A DNA stretch of 64,000 bases from Streptomyces sp. T39 (GCF_008042045.1 NZ_RDBP01000050.1:121911-185910), one strand, 5' to 3'. Counted from the first letter of the stretch, positions 27,083-36,856 are shown. Translations and numbers: made by a program. Notes: generated from the letters alone by a model not told the origin.

Positions 27083-28074
27083 CCGCGTACGCCCTGCGGC
27101 CCGAACGCCGCACCCTGGTGCTCGCCGCCCTGATGACCGTCCTGCTGCTCGGACTCGGCCTGCTCGGACTCTGCTACGGCGCGACCTGGGCGACGCCCGG
27201 CGAGGTGCTCGCCGTGCTGAGCGGCGCCGAGCAGTCCGTGGTGATCCTCGACTGGCGGCTGCCGCGCGTGCTCGCGGCACTCGTCTTCGGCGCCGCGCTC
27301 GGCGTCGCCGGCGCGATCTTCCAGAACATCACCCGCAACCCGATGGGCAGCCCGGACGTCATCGGACTCGACGCGGGCGCCTACACCGGTGCCCTGGTCG
27401 CCCTCACCGTGCTCTCGGGCACCTCCGCCCAGCTGGCGGCCGGCTCGGTGATCGGCGGACTGGCCGTCGCCGCCGCGATCTACTTCCTCGCGTTCGACCG
27501 GGGGTTCTCCGGGATGCGGCTGGTCGTCATCGGCATCGGCATCAACGCCATGGTGACCGCGTTCAACTCCTGGATCGTGCTGCGGGCCGAACTGGAGGTG
27601 GCGATCGCCGCCGTCGGCTGGAGCGCCGGCTCCCTCAACGGCGTCGGATGGGACGACCTGACGATCCCCTTCGTGATCATCGGCGCGCTCCTGCTGCTGA
27701 TGACCCTGAGCGCACACGCCATGCACCAGGCGGCGCTCGGTGACGCGGTCGCCGTGACCACCGGCGTCGGACTCGACCGCCTGCGCCTGCTGATGGTGTT
27801 CGTCGGCGTCGGCTGCACCGCCACCGTGACCGCCGTCGCCGGTCCCGTCGTGTTCATCGCGCTCGCCGCCCCGCAGATCGGCCGCCGGCTGGCGGGCGCG
27901 GCCGGCGTCCCCCTGCTGCCGGCCGCGCTCACCGGGGCCGTGCTGCTCCTCGGCGCCGACCTGCTCGCCCAGATGCTGCTCGCGCCCGTCGCGCTGCCCG
28001 TCGGCGTGGTGAGCACCGCGATCGGCGGCTGCTACCTGATCTGGCTGCTGACCAAGGAAGTGAGGCGAGCGTGA
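27079..28074 (+). CDS. FecCD-family siderophore ABC permease, second subunit
   Basis: A 331-residue FecCD permease. It carries RLPRVLAALVFGAALGVAG and ITRNPMGSPDVIG, the same motifs as its neighbour, and a similar helix pattern, so the two are ancient paralogues forming a heterodimer. The GTG start overlaps the first permease by four bases, and its stop overlaps the ATPase gene likewise. Confidence 0.92.
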   Translation: MTAYALRPERRTLVLAALMTVLLLGLGLLGLCYGATWATPGEVLAVLSGAEQSVVILDWRLPRVLAALVFGAALGVAGAIFQNITRNPMGSPDVIGLDAGAYTGALVALTVLSGTSAQLAAGSVIGGLAVAAAIYFLAFDRGFSGMRLVVIGIGINAMVTAFNSWIVLRAELEVAIAAVGWSAGSLNGVGWDDLTIPFVIIGALLLLMTLSAHAMHQAALGDAVAVTTGVGLDRLRLLMVFVGVGCTATVTAVAGPVVFIALAAPQIGRRLAGAAGVPLLPAALTGAVLLLGADLLAQMLLAPVALPVGVVSTAIGGCYLIWLLTKEVRRA

Positions 28075-28856
28075 CCGCACGCCTGAGAGCGCGGGACATC
28101 TCCCTGCGCTACGGAGACCGGGTGGTGTCCACCGCGCTGAGCGTCGACGTCCCGGACGGCGCCTTCACCGCCGTCGTGGGCCCCAACGGCTGCGGCAAGT
28201 CCACCCTGTTGCGCGCGTTCGTCCGGCTGCTCGCCCCCGCCTCCGGCAGCGTCGAACTCGACGGCCGCGAGGTCGGCGGCTACCCGAACAAGGAACTCGC
28301 CCGTCAGCTGGGTTTTCTTCCCCAGGATCCGCAGGCGCCCGACGACATCAGGGTCCGTCAGCTCGTCGGCCGGGGACGCTTCCCGCACCAGGGCCTGTTC
28401 GCCCTGTGGTCGCCCGCCGACGAGAAGGCGGTCACCGGGGCGATGGAGGCCGCGGGCGTCACCGGCCTCGCCGACCGCCATGTCCAGGAGCTCTCCGGCG
28501 GCCAGCGCCAGCGCGTGTGGATCGCCATGGTCCTGGCCCAGCAGACGCCCTACCTGCTGCTCGACGAGCCCACCTCGTTCCTGGACATCACCCACCAGTA
28601 CCAACTGCTCGGCCTGCTGACCCGGTTGCGCGACGAAGGCCGCACCGTCATCGCCGTCCTCCACGACATCAACCAGGCGTGCCGCTTCGCCGACCACCTG
28701 GTCGTCATGAAGGACGGACGCGTCGTCGCCGAGGGCCCGCCGGCGGACACCGTCGACGCCGCGCTGATCAAGGACGTGTTCGACCTGCCGAGCGTCGTCG
28801 TCCCCGACCCGGTCACGGGCACGCCGATGGTCGTCCCCACACTGCAAGGAGAGTGA
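28071..28856 (+). CDS. Siderophore ABC transporter ATP-binding protein (FepC-like)
   Basis: A 261-residue ATPase. It has Walker A GPNGCGKST, signature LSGGQRQRVW, and Walker B YLLLDEPTSFLDI followed by the switch His. It powers the two FecCD permeases. GTG at 28071 overlaps the preceding gene; the NRPS begins one base after its stop. Confidence 0.93.
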   Translation: MTARLRARDISLRYGDRVVSTALSVDVPDGAFTAVVGPNGCGKSTLLRAFVRLLAPASGSVELDGREVGGYPNKELARQLGFLPQDPQAPDDIRVRQLVGRGRFPHQGLFALWSPADEKAVTGAMEAAGVTGLADRHVQELSGGQRQRVWIAMVLAQQTPYLLLDEPTSFLDITHQYQLLGLLTRLRDEGRTVIAVLHDINQACRFADHLVVMKDGRVVAEGPPADTVDAALIKDVFDLPSVVVPDPVTGTPMVVPTLQGE

Positions 28857-28857
28857 G

Positions 28858-31499
28858 TTGGCCACCGCAAGCGGGTCCTCGCACGGACTGCTCCCCCTCA
28901 CCGGCGCCCAGACGGGCATCTGGAACGCACAGCGCCTCGAACCGGACTCGCCGTACTACGTGGTCGGCGACGTCGTGGAGATATCCGGCGACGAGCCGGT
29001 CGACGCCGAGGCGCTGGCCGAGGCGGTCCGGGCGACCACCGAGGAGGCGGAGACCCTGCGGCTGCGGGTCCACGACACCCCGGACGGGCCGCGCCAGACG
29101 GTGTGCGCCGACCCCGTCCCCCGGCCGCGGGTGGTCGATCTGAGCCGCGAGAGCGACCCGGTGGCCGCCGCCCACGCCCTGGTGGCCGCCGAGCGCGCCA
29201 GAACCGGCGAGGAATGCCGGGGGATGGTCGACCGGCCGCTCTGCTCGCGCACGGTGGTACGCCTGTCCGACCGCGAGGTCTGGTACACCCAGCTCGGCCA
29301 CCACCTGGTCTTCGACGGCTACACCGCCGCGATGCTCGCGCGCCGCACGGCCGCCCGCTACACGGCCCTCGTCCGCGGCACCGAGCCCCCGGCACCGTCG
29401 TTCGGCGCCTTCGCCGACCTCGTCGCCGCCGACCTCGCCTACCGGGACAGCGAGCGCTTCGCCGAGGACCGCGCGTACTGGGTCGAACGGTTCACCCCGC
29501 TGCCCGACCTCGGCGAGACGGGCACCGCCGCCGGTCCGCCCGAGCGGACCGTGACGGCCCGTGCCGTCGTCACCGCCGAGGAGACCGCCCGGCTGCGCGC
29601 CTTCGCCGACCGCGAGGGCGTCAGCTGGGGCGAGGCGCTGATCGCCGTCTACGCCGCGTTCCTGCACCGTGCCCTGGGCCGCACGGACGTGGTGTTCGCC
29701 CTGCCGCTGATGTGCCGCTCCGGCTCGGCCGAACTGCGCACCCCCTCCATGGCCGTCAACGTGCTCCCGCTGCGGGTGACCGTCGGGTCCGGCGACGGTC
29801 TGGGCGACCTGAGCCGCCGCGTCGCGGCCGCCATGCGCGAGATGCGCGCGCACCAGCGCTACCGGGGCGAGGACCTGCCCCGGGACCTCGGCGTGCCGGG
29901 TGCCGGCGCGCTGCTGCACGGGCGGGGCATCAACCTCAAGGCCTTCGACCTCGCCATCGACTTCGCCGGCGCCACCGGCATCCTGCGCAACGTGGCGGGC
30001 GGCCCGCCCGAGGACATGGGGCTCAGCGTCCTGCCGACCCGCGACGGCGGACTGCTCCTCGGCTTCGAGGTCGACGCCCGTGCCGGCGGCCAGTCCGCCG
30101 TCGACGCGAAGCTCGCCGGTCTGCGCGCCCTGCTCACCGGCCTCGTCGACGGGCTTCCGGTCGGCCGGGTCGCCCTCGCCGACGACGTGGACGCGATCCT
30201 CGGCGCGTGGTCCCCGCCGGCCCTGCCCGGCGAGCCGGCCCCTGTGCCCGCCGCCCTCGACGCCCTGGCCGCGGCCCACCCCGGGCGCACCGTGCTGGTG
30301 TGCGGCGGCGTGCGGCTGACCGCCGCGGAACTCGCCGGACGGGTGCACGGGCTGGCCCGCGCCCTGCGCGCCCGCGGCATCGGCTGCGACGACGTCGTGG
30401 CCCTGGCGCTGCCCCGCTCCGCCGACGCGGTCGTGGCCCTGCTCGCCGTCATGGACGCGGGCGCCGCGTTCCTGCCGCTGGACGCCGCGTACCCGGCGCA
30501 ACGGCTGCGCGAACTGGTCTCGGACACCCGGCCGGTCCTGGTCCTCACCGACGGCGCGGGCGACGCCCCCGTCGGCGGACTGCCCTGGACGGCCCTGCTC
30601 GCCGAGGCCGAAGGTCTCTCCCGGGCGCCGCTGACCGAGGCCGAACTCGCCGCCCCCCGGCACCCCGACCACCTGGCCTACGTCATCCACACCTCCGGAT
30701 CGACCGGCCGCCCCAAGGGCGTGCTCGGCCGCGTGGGCGGCCTCGCGGCGCTCGTGCACCACCAGCGCAACACCGCCGTCGCCTGCGCCGAGTCCACCCG
30801 CGAACGGCCGCTCCGTGCCGCCCACACCTACTCGTTCGCCTTCGACTCCGCCTTCGAGCACCTGGTGTGGCTGCTCTGCGGTCACGAACTGCACGTCTAC
30901 GACGCCGGGACCACCCGTGACGCCGACGCCCTGCTCGCCGTGTTCCGGCGCGACGGCATCGACATCGTGGACACCACCCCCTCCATGGCCGTCCCGCTGC
31001 TGGACGGCGGACTCCTGGACCTCGACCCCGCGCTGCTCGTCCTCGGCGGTGAGGCCACCGGGCCCGCGCTGTGGCGGCGCGTCGCCGCGTCGGGTGTCAC
31101 GGCGCGCAACATGTACGGACCCACCGAGGCCAGCGTCACCAGTACCGCCGGCCTCGTCGCCGGCGACGAGCCGACCATCGGCGTGCCGCTCGCCGGAACC
31201 CGCGTCTACGTGCTCGACGCCGCGCTGCAGCCCGTGCCCCACGGGACCCCCGGCGAGTTGTACCTCGCGGGCCCGCACCTGGCGCGCGGCTACCTGGGCA
31301 TGCCGGGGGCGACCGCCGAGCGGTTCGTCGCCGACCCGTTCGGCGCCCCGGGCGAGCGGATGTACCGCACCGGCGACCGCGCGAGCTGGACACCGGGGAA
31401 GGGGCTGACCTACCTGGGCCGCGGCGACGGCCAGGTCAAGGTCCGCGGCCACCGCGTGGAGACCGGCGAGGTGGAGGCGGCGCTCGCCGCCCTGGACGG
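28858..31499 (+). pseudogene. Siderophore NRPS, condensation-adenylation, truncated
   Basis: A TTG start one base after the ATPase stop, with AAGGAGAG upstream, opens an NRPS of which 880 residues are recognisable. The condensation domain (about 10-430) has the intact HHLVFDG motif. The adenylation domain (about 455-880) has TSGSTGRPKG (A3), NMYGPTE (A5), YRTGDR (A7) and GRGDGQVKVRGHR (A8). Family members then continue through A9/A10 with the catalytic lysine, a peptidyl carrier and, in trimeric catecholates, a thioesterase. Here the homology ends abruptly at about 31499, and the frame runs on through unrelated DNA to a stop at 31704. The product cannot finish an aminoacyl thioester. The break coincides with one arm of a 118-base inverted repeat, so it may be a real deletion or an assembly join. 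Confidence 0.85.
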
Positions 31500-31617
31500 G
31501 CGTGACGGGGCTGGTGGCCGAGGGCGTTCAGGTCGCGCTGCTGGAGGGTACGGTCGCTGCCGCTGTGCCCGGCCTGCGAAGCGGGCGCCCCGCACGCCCC
31601 GAAGGTCGGACAACCCG
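31500..31617 (+). repeat. Inverted repeat, left arm (118 bp)
   Basis: This stretch is the reverse complement of 31941-32058 with a single mismatch (31613). It begins exactly where NRPS homology stops. The 323 bases between the arms contain a short Arg-tailed hydrophobic frame (to 31704) and a threonine synthase scrap. Confidence 0.92.
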
Positions 31618-31846
31618 GTGGCCACCATCGTGATGCTCGTTCTCGGCGGACTGGCCGTAGCAATCGCGATCGTGCGGGAGGTGAGGAAAGGAAGACGGCG
31701 CTAGGGTCGCCGTGCTTGGCCTCCCCCGACTGCCCGCACCGCCTCAGCCGTGACTCCGGCACCCCGCCTGGGACGCCGTCGGCGGCCCCACCGCCGATGA
31801 TGTTCGAGGCCGGCCCGAGGATCTACGGCAACAGCACCACTGCTGC

Positions 31847-31943
31847 CGCACCGGCGGTGCCGTCGAGGACCTCACCGACGGGCAGATCGTGGACGCGATC
31901 AAGCTGATGGCCCGCGCCGAGGGCATCTTCACAGAGACTGCGG
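31847..31943 (+). pseudogene. Threonine synthase C-terminal fragment
   Basis: One frame reads RTGGAVEDLTDGQIVDAI followed by ARAEGIFTETAG, a block found near the C-terminus of PLP-dependent threonine synthases. No upstream or downstream part is present. The fragment ends where the right arm of the inverted repeat begins, so this gene piece and the NRPS abut opposite arms. Confidence 0.6.
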
Positions 31944-32058
31944 GCTGTCCGACCTTCGGGGCGTGCGGGGCGCCCGCTTCGCAGGCCGGGCACAGCGGCA
32001 GCGACCGTACCCTCCAGCAGCGCGACCTGAACGCCCTCGGCCACCAGCCCCGTCACGC
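31941..32058 (-). repeat. Inverted repeat, right arm (118 bp)
   Basis: Reverse-complement partner of 31500-31617. On the minus strand the coding-like character extends beyond the arm toward 32200 (THRRWWVERWADGVACVTG), so this may be the older copy and the left arm the derived one. I do not recognise the encoded protein. Confidence 0.9.
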
Positions 32059-32226
32059 AGGCGACGCCGTCCGCCCACCGCTCGACCCACCAGCGGCGGT
32101 GCGTGACGGCGCCCTGCACGAGGGGGCCGGCATCCGCATCCGCTACGGCGGCAAGGACTACGGCACCCGTTGGCGTTGTCGCCGTGCCCCGCCGCGGAGG
32201 CAGCGGCGTCGGGTCGGTCCCGTCCA

Positions 32227-32243
32227 GCCCGCCCGAGGCGGGC
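32227..32243 (-). terminator. Hairpin after the flavoprotein gene
   Basis: GCCCGCC and GGCGGGC form a perfect 7-base stem around CGA, directly after the stop of the minus-strand disulfide reductase gene. Confidence 0.6.
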
Positions 32244-32245
32244 GG

Positions 32246-33673
32246 CTACTGCTGGTGAAGCCCTCGGCCGGCAAGCGTGAGGAAGGCTTCTCCCACCGCC
32301 TCCGAGAGCGTCGGGTGGGGATGGACGTAGCGGGCCACGTCGGACGGCTCGGCGTCCCACCCCACGATCAGTTGGCTCTCCGCGATCATCTCCGACACGT
32401 GCGGCCCGACCATGTGCACCCCCAGCACCCGTCCGCCCCGCTCCGCGACAACTTTCACCGTGCCGCCCTGCCCGTGCACCATCCCCTTGGCCACCGCGGT
32501 CAGCGGCATCGTGTTCACCACCACGTCGTATGCCGCCTCGCGCGCCTGCGCCTCAGTCAACCCCACAGCGGCGGTCTGCGGCGCCGAGTAGGTGACCCGC
32601 GGCACCGTCGCGTAATCCACCGGCGCGCTCGCCACCCCGGCCAGTGTCTCGGCGACGAGCAGCCCCTCCGCGAAGGACGCGTGGGCCAGCCCCGGCGAGG
32701 GCGCCGGCAGGAGGTCGCCGACCACGTGGACGCCAGGGACGGCGGTCTCCAACCGGGACCAGTCGGCCGGCGCCACGAACCCCCGCTCGTCGGTGGCCAG
32801 CCCGGCAGCCGCGAGGTCGAGCCCGTCGGTGACCGGGACCCGGCCGACCGCCACGAGCAGGCGCTCCGCCGTCAGCTCGCGCAGTTCCCCGCGCGCTGTT
32901 CGCACGGTTGCGCGGACGACCCCGCCCGCCACCGCCGCGCCCTCCAGCCGGGCGCCCGTCTGCACGTCGATTCCGCGCTTCTTCAGGCCGCGCGCCAGGT
33001 GCCGGGACACGTCCGCGTCCTCCAGCGGCACCAGCCCGTCCGCCGCCTCGACCAAGGTGACCTCGGCCCCCATGGAACGGTGGAAGGAGGCGTACTCCAC
33101 GCCGATGGCTCCGCCGCCCAGCACGATCACCGAAGCCGGCAGACCAGGCGCGAACAGCGCGTCGTCGCTGGTGACCACCGTCTGCCCGGCTGACTCCAGC
33201 CCGGGCAGTGTGCGCGGCCGGGACCCGGTGGCCAGCACGAGCCCCCGGGTGGCGGTGTACTCCCGTCCATCCTCGGCCCGGATGGACCGCGGGCCGGTCA
33301 ACCGGGCGCCGCTGCGCAGCACCCGCACCCCGGCGTGCTCCAAGTGGCTCTCCACACCCCGGTGATTGCGGCCGACGATGTCGTCCCGGGTCGCGCTGAG
33401 CACCGCCCAGTCCACCGACTCCACGCTCGCCCGCACACCCCAACGCCCGCGCGCCTCGGCTATGCCGTCGACGAGTTCAGCCGCGTGCAACATGGCCTTG
33501 CTGGGGATGCAGCCGCGGTGCAGGCAGGTCCCGCCGACCTTGTCACGCTCGGCGAGCAGCACGGTCAGTCCGAGGGCTGAGGCGCGCAGCGCGGTGCTGT
33601 AGCCGCCGGTGCCGCCGCCGACCACGATCACGTCCACGGTGCCGTCGCCGAAGCTGTTGCTGTCGTTGCTCAT
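32246..33673 (-). CDS. Dihydrolipoamide dehydrogenase-like flavoprotein disulfide reductase
   Basis: A 475-residue class-I pyridine nucleotide-disulfide oxidoreductase. The FAD motif is VVGGGTGGYSTA, the redox-active disulfide is GGTCLHRGCIPSK, and VILGGGAIGVEYA marks the NAD site. The dimerisation domain with HPHPTLSEA contains the active-site His, as in E3 components. It would reoxidise dihydrolipoyl groups. ATG at 33673 gives normal length. The gene is complete although it lies beside the rearranged 31.5-32.1 kb segment, and it is divergent from a LysR gene. Confidence 0.9.
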   Translation of the reverse strand: MSNDSNSFGDGTVDVIVVGGGTGGYSTALRASALGLTVLLAERDKVGGTCLHRGCIPSKAMLHAAELVDGIAEARGRWGVRASVESVDWAVLSATRDDIVGRNHRGVESHLEHAGVRVLRSGARLTGPRSIRAEDGREYTATRGLVLATGSRPRTLPGLESAGQTVVTSDDALFAPGLPASVIVLGGGAIGVEYASFHRSMGAEVTLVEAADGLVPLEDADVSRHLARGLKKRGIDVQTGARLEGAAVAGGVVRATVRTARGELRELTAERLLVAVGRVPVTDGLDLAAAGLATDERGFVAPADWSRLETAVPGVHVVGDLLPAPSPGLAHASFAEGLLVAETLAGVASAPVDYATVPRVTYSAPQTAAVGLTEAQAREAAYDVVVNTMPLTAVAKGMVHGQGGTVKVVAERGGRVLGVHMVGPHVSEMIAESQLIVGWDAEPSDVARYVHPHPTLSEAVGEAFLTLAGRGLHQQ

Positions 33674-33756
33674 GTACCAAGCCTGTACCGGCTGTTCCTC
33701 GCAGTCCAAGGCAAAGATGTTCTGGACTCCATGCAGGCTCCTTATGCTTGCCGATC

Positions 33757-34668
33757 ATGAGCTTGCGTCAGATGGAGTACTTCCTCGCCGTCGTGGAGGA
33801 ATCCTCCTTCACCCGGGCCGCCGACGCCCTGCACGTCACCCAGCCCGCCCTCTCCCACCAGGTCAAGGCATTGGAGACAGCCGTGGGCGGCGCGCTGCTG
33901 GAGCGCATGCCGCGGGGGGTCCGGCTCACCGCCATGGGCCGCGCCTACCTGCCGCACGCGCAGCTCGCCGTCCGCAGCGCCCGCCAAGCGGAGCGGGCCG
34001 CCCGGGCGGCGGCCGGGGTAACCGGCGGCGAACTGCACATCGCCACCGTGCACGCCATCGCAGTCGGCATGCTCCCGGGCATCACCGCCCGCTGGCGGTC
34101 CCTGCACCCCGAGGTCTCCCTGGTGCTGCGCGAGTACGGTTCCACAGAAGCCCTGGAGGAGCAGCTGGAGCGCGGGGCCGCCGACCTCGCCGTAGGCCCC
34201 GAACCCAAGGACTGGAAGGGCCCCCTGGTGCGGGTGGGCCGTGAGGAGTTGGTCATCGTCGTCCCGTTCGACGACCCCCTCGCCGGGCGCGGGACCGTCC
34301 GCCTCACCGAGCTCGCCGACCGCGACTGGATCCGCTGCGCGATGGAACCGCTGGTGGACGGGCAGCCCGTCCTGGACTGGGCCTGCGGGGCGGTGGGATT
34401 CACCCCGCGCACGGTGCTGCGTACAGAACACACCTCCACGGCCGTGCGAATGGCGGCCGTAGGGGTGGGCACCGTCATGGCCCCCGCCCACATGGTCCGG
34501 GGCGCCGTCGGAGAAGACTGTCTTCTGCTCTCGGTCGACCCGCCGTGGCACCGCCCCCTGGCGGTGTTCTCCCGTGTCCCGCTGACCGGTGCGGGGGCCG
34601 TCTTCACCGAACTGACCGCCAACAGCCAGGCTGTCGTCGACTCCGGCACGTCAGACCGGGGGCAGTAA
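33757..34668 (+). CDS. LysR-family transcriptional regulator
   Basis: A 303-residue LysR protein. The N-terminal winged HTH reads QMEYFLAVVEESSFTRAA and then VTQPALSHQVKALE; the rest is a two-lobed ligand-binding domain. It is divergent from the flavoprotein gene with 83 bases between starts and may regulate it. ATG at 33757 places the HTH at residue 2 as in the family. Confidence 0.9.
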   Translation: MSLRQMEYFLAVVEESSFTRAADALHVTQPALSHQVKALETAVGGALLERMPRGVRLTAMGRAYLPHAQLAVRSARQAERAARAAAGVTGGELHIATVHAIAVGMLPGITARWRSLHPEVSLVLREYGSTEALEEQLERGAADLAVGPEPKDWKGPLVRVGREELVIVVPFDDPLAGRGTVRLTELADRDWIRCAMEPLVDGQPVLDWACGAVGFTPRTVLRTEHTSTAVRMAAVGVGTVMAPAHMVRGAVGEDCLLLSVDPPWHRPLAVFSRVPLTGAGAVFTELTANSQAVVDSGTSDRGQ

Positions 34669-35377
34669 CCTCCCGTGGAACCGGCGAGCGTCGTCCCTCG
34701 CGGGGGCCCCGGTCCCGGCGGGGGACGGGAAGGTACCGGCTGCTTGTCGACGGCCCGTCGGTGGTGCGGATGGTGCTGTTCCGGGACCGGAGCCTGCTCG
34801 ACGCCCTCGGCGCCGCCGTGCTGAGCACCCGGACATATGCAGCGGCCCGTGTGCTGGGCGGCAGTCGGTCTCACATGGCGACCCACAGGGAACGGGCTTT
34901 CGGTTCGGGGTGGGTGGGCATGCTTCGGCGCGGCCCGGGAGAGAGCTGCCGGTGGAAGCCGCCCGCCAGTAGCTCGACGTCGTACGTGCGGGGCATGTGC
35001 ACGGCCGTCTCGTCGGGCAGTGGGCTCGTCTGGCAGTGGGCAGGCCTCACGGCCTCACGGCGTGCTGGGACTTGCTGATGCGCCGGGTCCTGAGCAGAAC
35101 GGTCGGGGACGGCGTCCTCACCGCGGCGGTCGAACGCGAGCGCCGGCACCCCCCAGCCGGCCCGCAGACGTGGTGGTCCTACTGTTTATCGGCCCTGTAT
35201 CCGCAGGTGCGCGAGAGGATCGCCCACCGCACGGACCCCGACCCCGTCGAGCGCGGCGCCCTCGCCACCAACCCGACCCCGACCCGAAGGTGCGGCTCGC
35301 CCTGTCCGTGCACCAACGCTGCAGCGCCTGCCACGGAGAGGGCTGCGTGCCCAAGTGAGGCCACCGGGCGGGAACGG
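34669..35377. other. Gene-poor stretch with a repeat-protein scrap
   Basis: No intact gene. At about 35190-35310 one forward frame reads LYPQVRERIAHRTDPDPVE and, after a +1 shift, DPKVRLALSVHQR, the pattern of leucine-rich-repeat-variant (LRV) proteins (xDPDPxVRxALA). I take it as a frameshifted remnant. The rest is unassigned. Confidence 0.45.
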
Positions 35378-36412
35378 TCAGGGCTGGGCCAGCTTCTGGA
35401 AGAGCGTGTCGATCTCTGCCGGGTCGGCGACCAGCGGGAGGGTGTCGAAGTACAGTTCCCACTCACCGCCAGGGCCGAAGCGTTCCACGATCCCGAACGG
35501 GATGTTCTCACCCTTCGGTCCGGAGACCGTGCCGTGCCACTCCACGTAGGTCGTGGTCCTGCCGAAGGCGGCTTGGCCGGCCTTGAACCGGACGTCCGCG
35601 GTGCCGAAGAACCGCTGGAGGTAGGCCCGCTTGCCGGCGTCCGTCGTGAGCGGCGCGCGCAGACCCGGCCCCGACAGTCGTGCGTTGCCCGTCCGGGCGA
35701 GCAGGGCGTCGGTGTTCTCCCCGTTCCATGCCGCCAGCCGATGCGGGATCTCCACAGCCCTCAAGTGCGCAGGCGCCGGGCCCCGGGACGGCGTCCGGCC
35801 GGAATCTGCGATCCCGTCGAACAGGCTCGCGGGCACCAACTCGGGCACCGTGTCCTTGAACAGGGCGTAGCGGTCGTAGTAGCGGCGGGCCTGGAGGGTC
35901 TTGCCGTCGTCCCCGAGGACATTGCGGGCGATCTGCGGGTAGGCCACCTTGTGGCCCTTCAGCGTGGCCTCGTTCCACTGGCCGAACATCATTACACCGC
36001 CGTCGGCCACCACGTCCGTGCCCCGGTAGCGCAGGTCGGGTACCAGCCTCAGGGATCCGGTGATGGAGGTGCCGATCACGGTGTGGCCGCGCTGCGGGGC
36101 GCTGCCCGCCTCCCAGAGAGTGGCTTCCTCGTCGAAGATCTCGAGATAGGCCTTCACCCGGGGGTGGCTCAGGTCCCCGACGGCCGGCGGGGTGGCCGTC
36201 GGCAGCTCGCCGAAGGCGATCTGCCGACGCATGAAGGCGCAGGCGTTCGGGGTGATCCTGCCCTCCAGTCGTTCGACCTTGGCGCGCACCTCCGGGCAGT
36301 CGCCCTCGGCGGTGGTCTCCTTGCCCGCCGGCAGCGCCGCCGCTGAGGTCACCACCCCCGCGACGACCGCCAGCACCGCGACTCCCACCACACCACGCCG
36401 ACCCGTGAACAT
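35378..36412 (-). CDS. Secreted protein with two SnoaL-like domains
   Basis: A 344-residue exported protein. The signal peptide is MFTGRRGVVGVAVLAV onward with a long hydrophobic core, cleaved near AALPA. Two SnoaL/NTF2-like cone folds follow: one with RVKAYLEIFDEEATLWEAG and MMFGQWNEA, and a second near the C-terminus with YLQRFFGTADVRFKAG and FGIVERFGPGGEWELYFDT. The fold serves cyclases, isomerases or ligand binding; no catalytic residue can be assigned. ATG at 36412 begins the signal peptide; longer frames upstream add unrelated sequence. Confidence 0.75.
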   Translation of the reverse strand: MFTGRRGVVGVAVLAVVAGVVTSAAALPAGKETTAEGDCPEVRAKVERLEGRITPNACAFMRRQIAFGELPTATPPAVGDLSHPRVKAYLEIFDEEATLWEAGSAPQRGHTVIGTSITGSLRLVPDLRYRGTDVVADGGVMMFGQWNEATLKGHKVAYPQIARNVLGDDGKTLQARRYYDRYALFKDTVPELVPASLFDGIADSGRTPSRGPAPAHLRAVEIPHRLAAWNGENTDALLARTGNARLSGPGLRAPLTTDAGKRAYLQRFFGTADVRFKAGQAAFGRTTTYVEWHGTVSGPKGENIPFGIVERFGPGGEWELYFDTLPLVADPAEIDTLFQKLAQP

Positions 36413-36856
36413 CCTGTACCTCGTCTCGTTCCCGCCCGATGCGGCCCGCTGCCGCCCGTGGGAACCAAACTGCCTGTCCGCCGGAGCAGGGTCGATTACG
36501 CCGGGGGTAATGGCCCAGGTCACAGGAGGATGGGAGTCTTTTCCGCACGCTTTGGAAGAGTGCCGAAATCGAACCGGCATCGCTCTCTGAACCGCTGAGG
36601 CGAACCTTGCGTCATCTCGGAGGAGTACCGAAAGGAACCCGCGCGGTGGGCGCAGGCGGTCGACAGCATCACGGCGTCCCGTCCTGCACGTCGCCCGAGC
36701 GTTCTCGACATGCATCGGGCGGGGAGTGGGGGAAGGTGGTCCTGGCAGCGTGGCGGCGCGGTACGCAACTGATGCGCCGGCGACGCCCCGCCGGCAGACG
36801 GCATATCAGGTGAAGAAGTTCCCTGTGCGAAAGCAGGGTGTGGAGGGGTTGACGAC
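36413..36856. other. Gene-free stretch between exoprotein and DUF1707 gene
   Basis: About 440 bases between divergent genes. Only short low-quality frames are visible. Promoters for both neighbours must lie here, but I could not define them. Confidence 0.5.

Noticed and set aside
28813..31452. An 879-codon minus-strand frame opposite the NRPS
   Set aside because: Antisense shadow; the plus strand carries all NRPS core motifs.
31618..31704. Hydrophobic Arg-tailed end of the NRPS frame
   Set aside because: It follows the repeat arm and has no start codon or ribosome site of its own; treated as run-on translation rather than a gene.
34545..35078. Forward frame downstream of the LysR gene
   Set aside because: It starts as a shadow of the LysR gene and has no family resemblance or good start.
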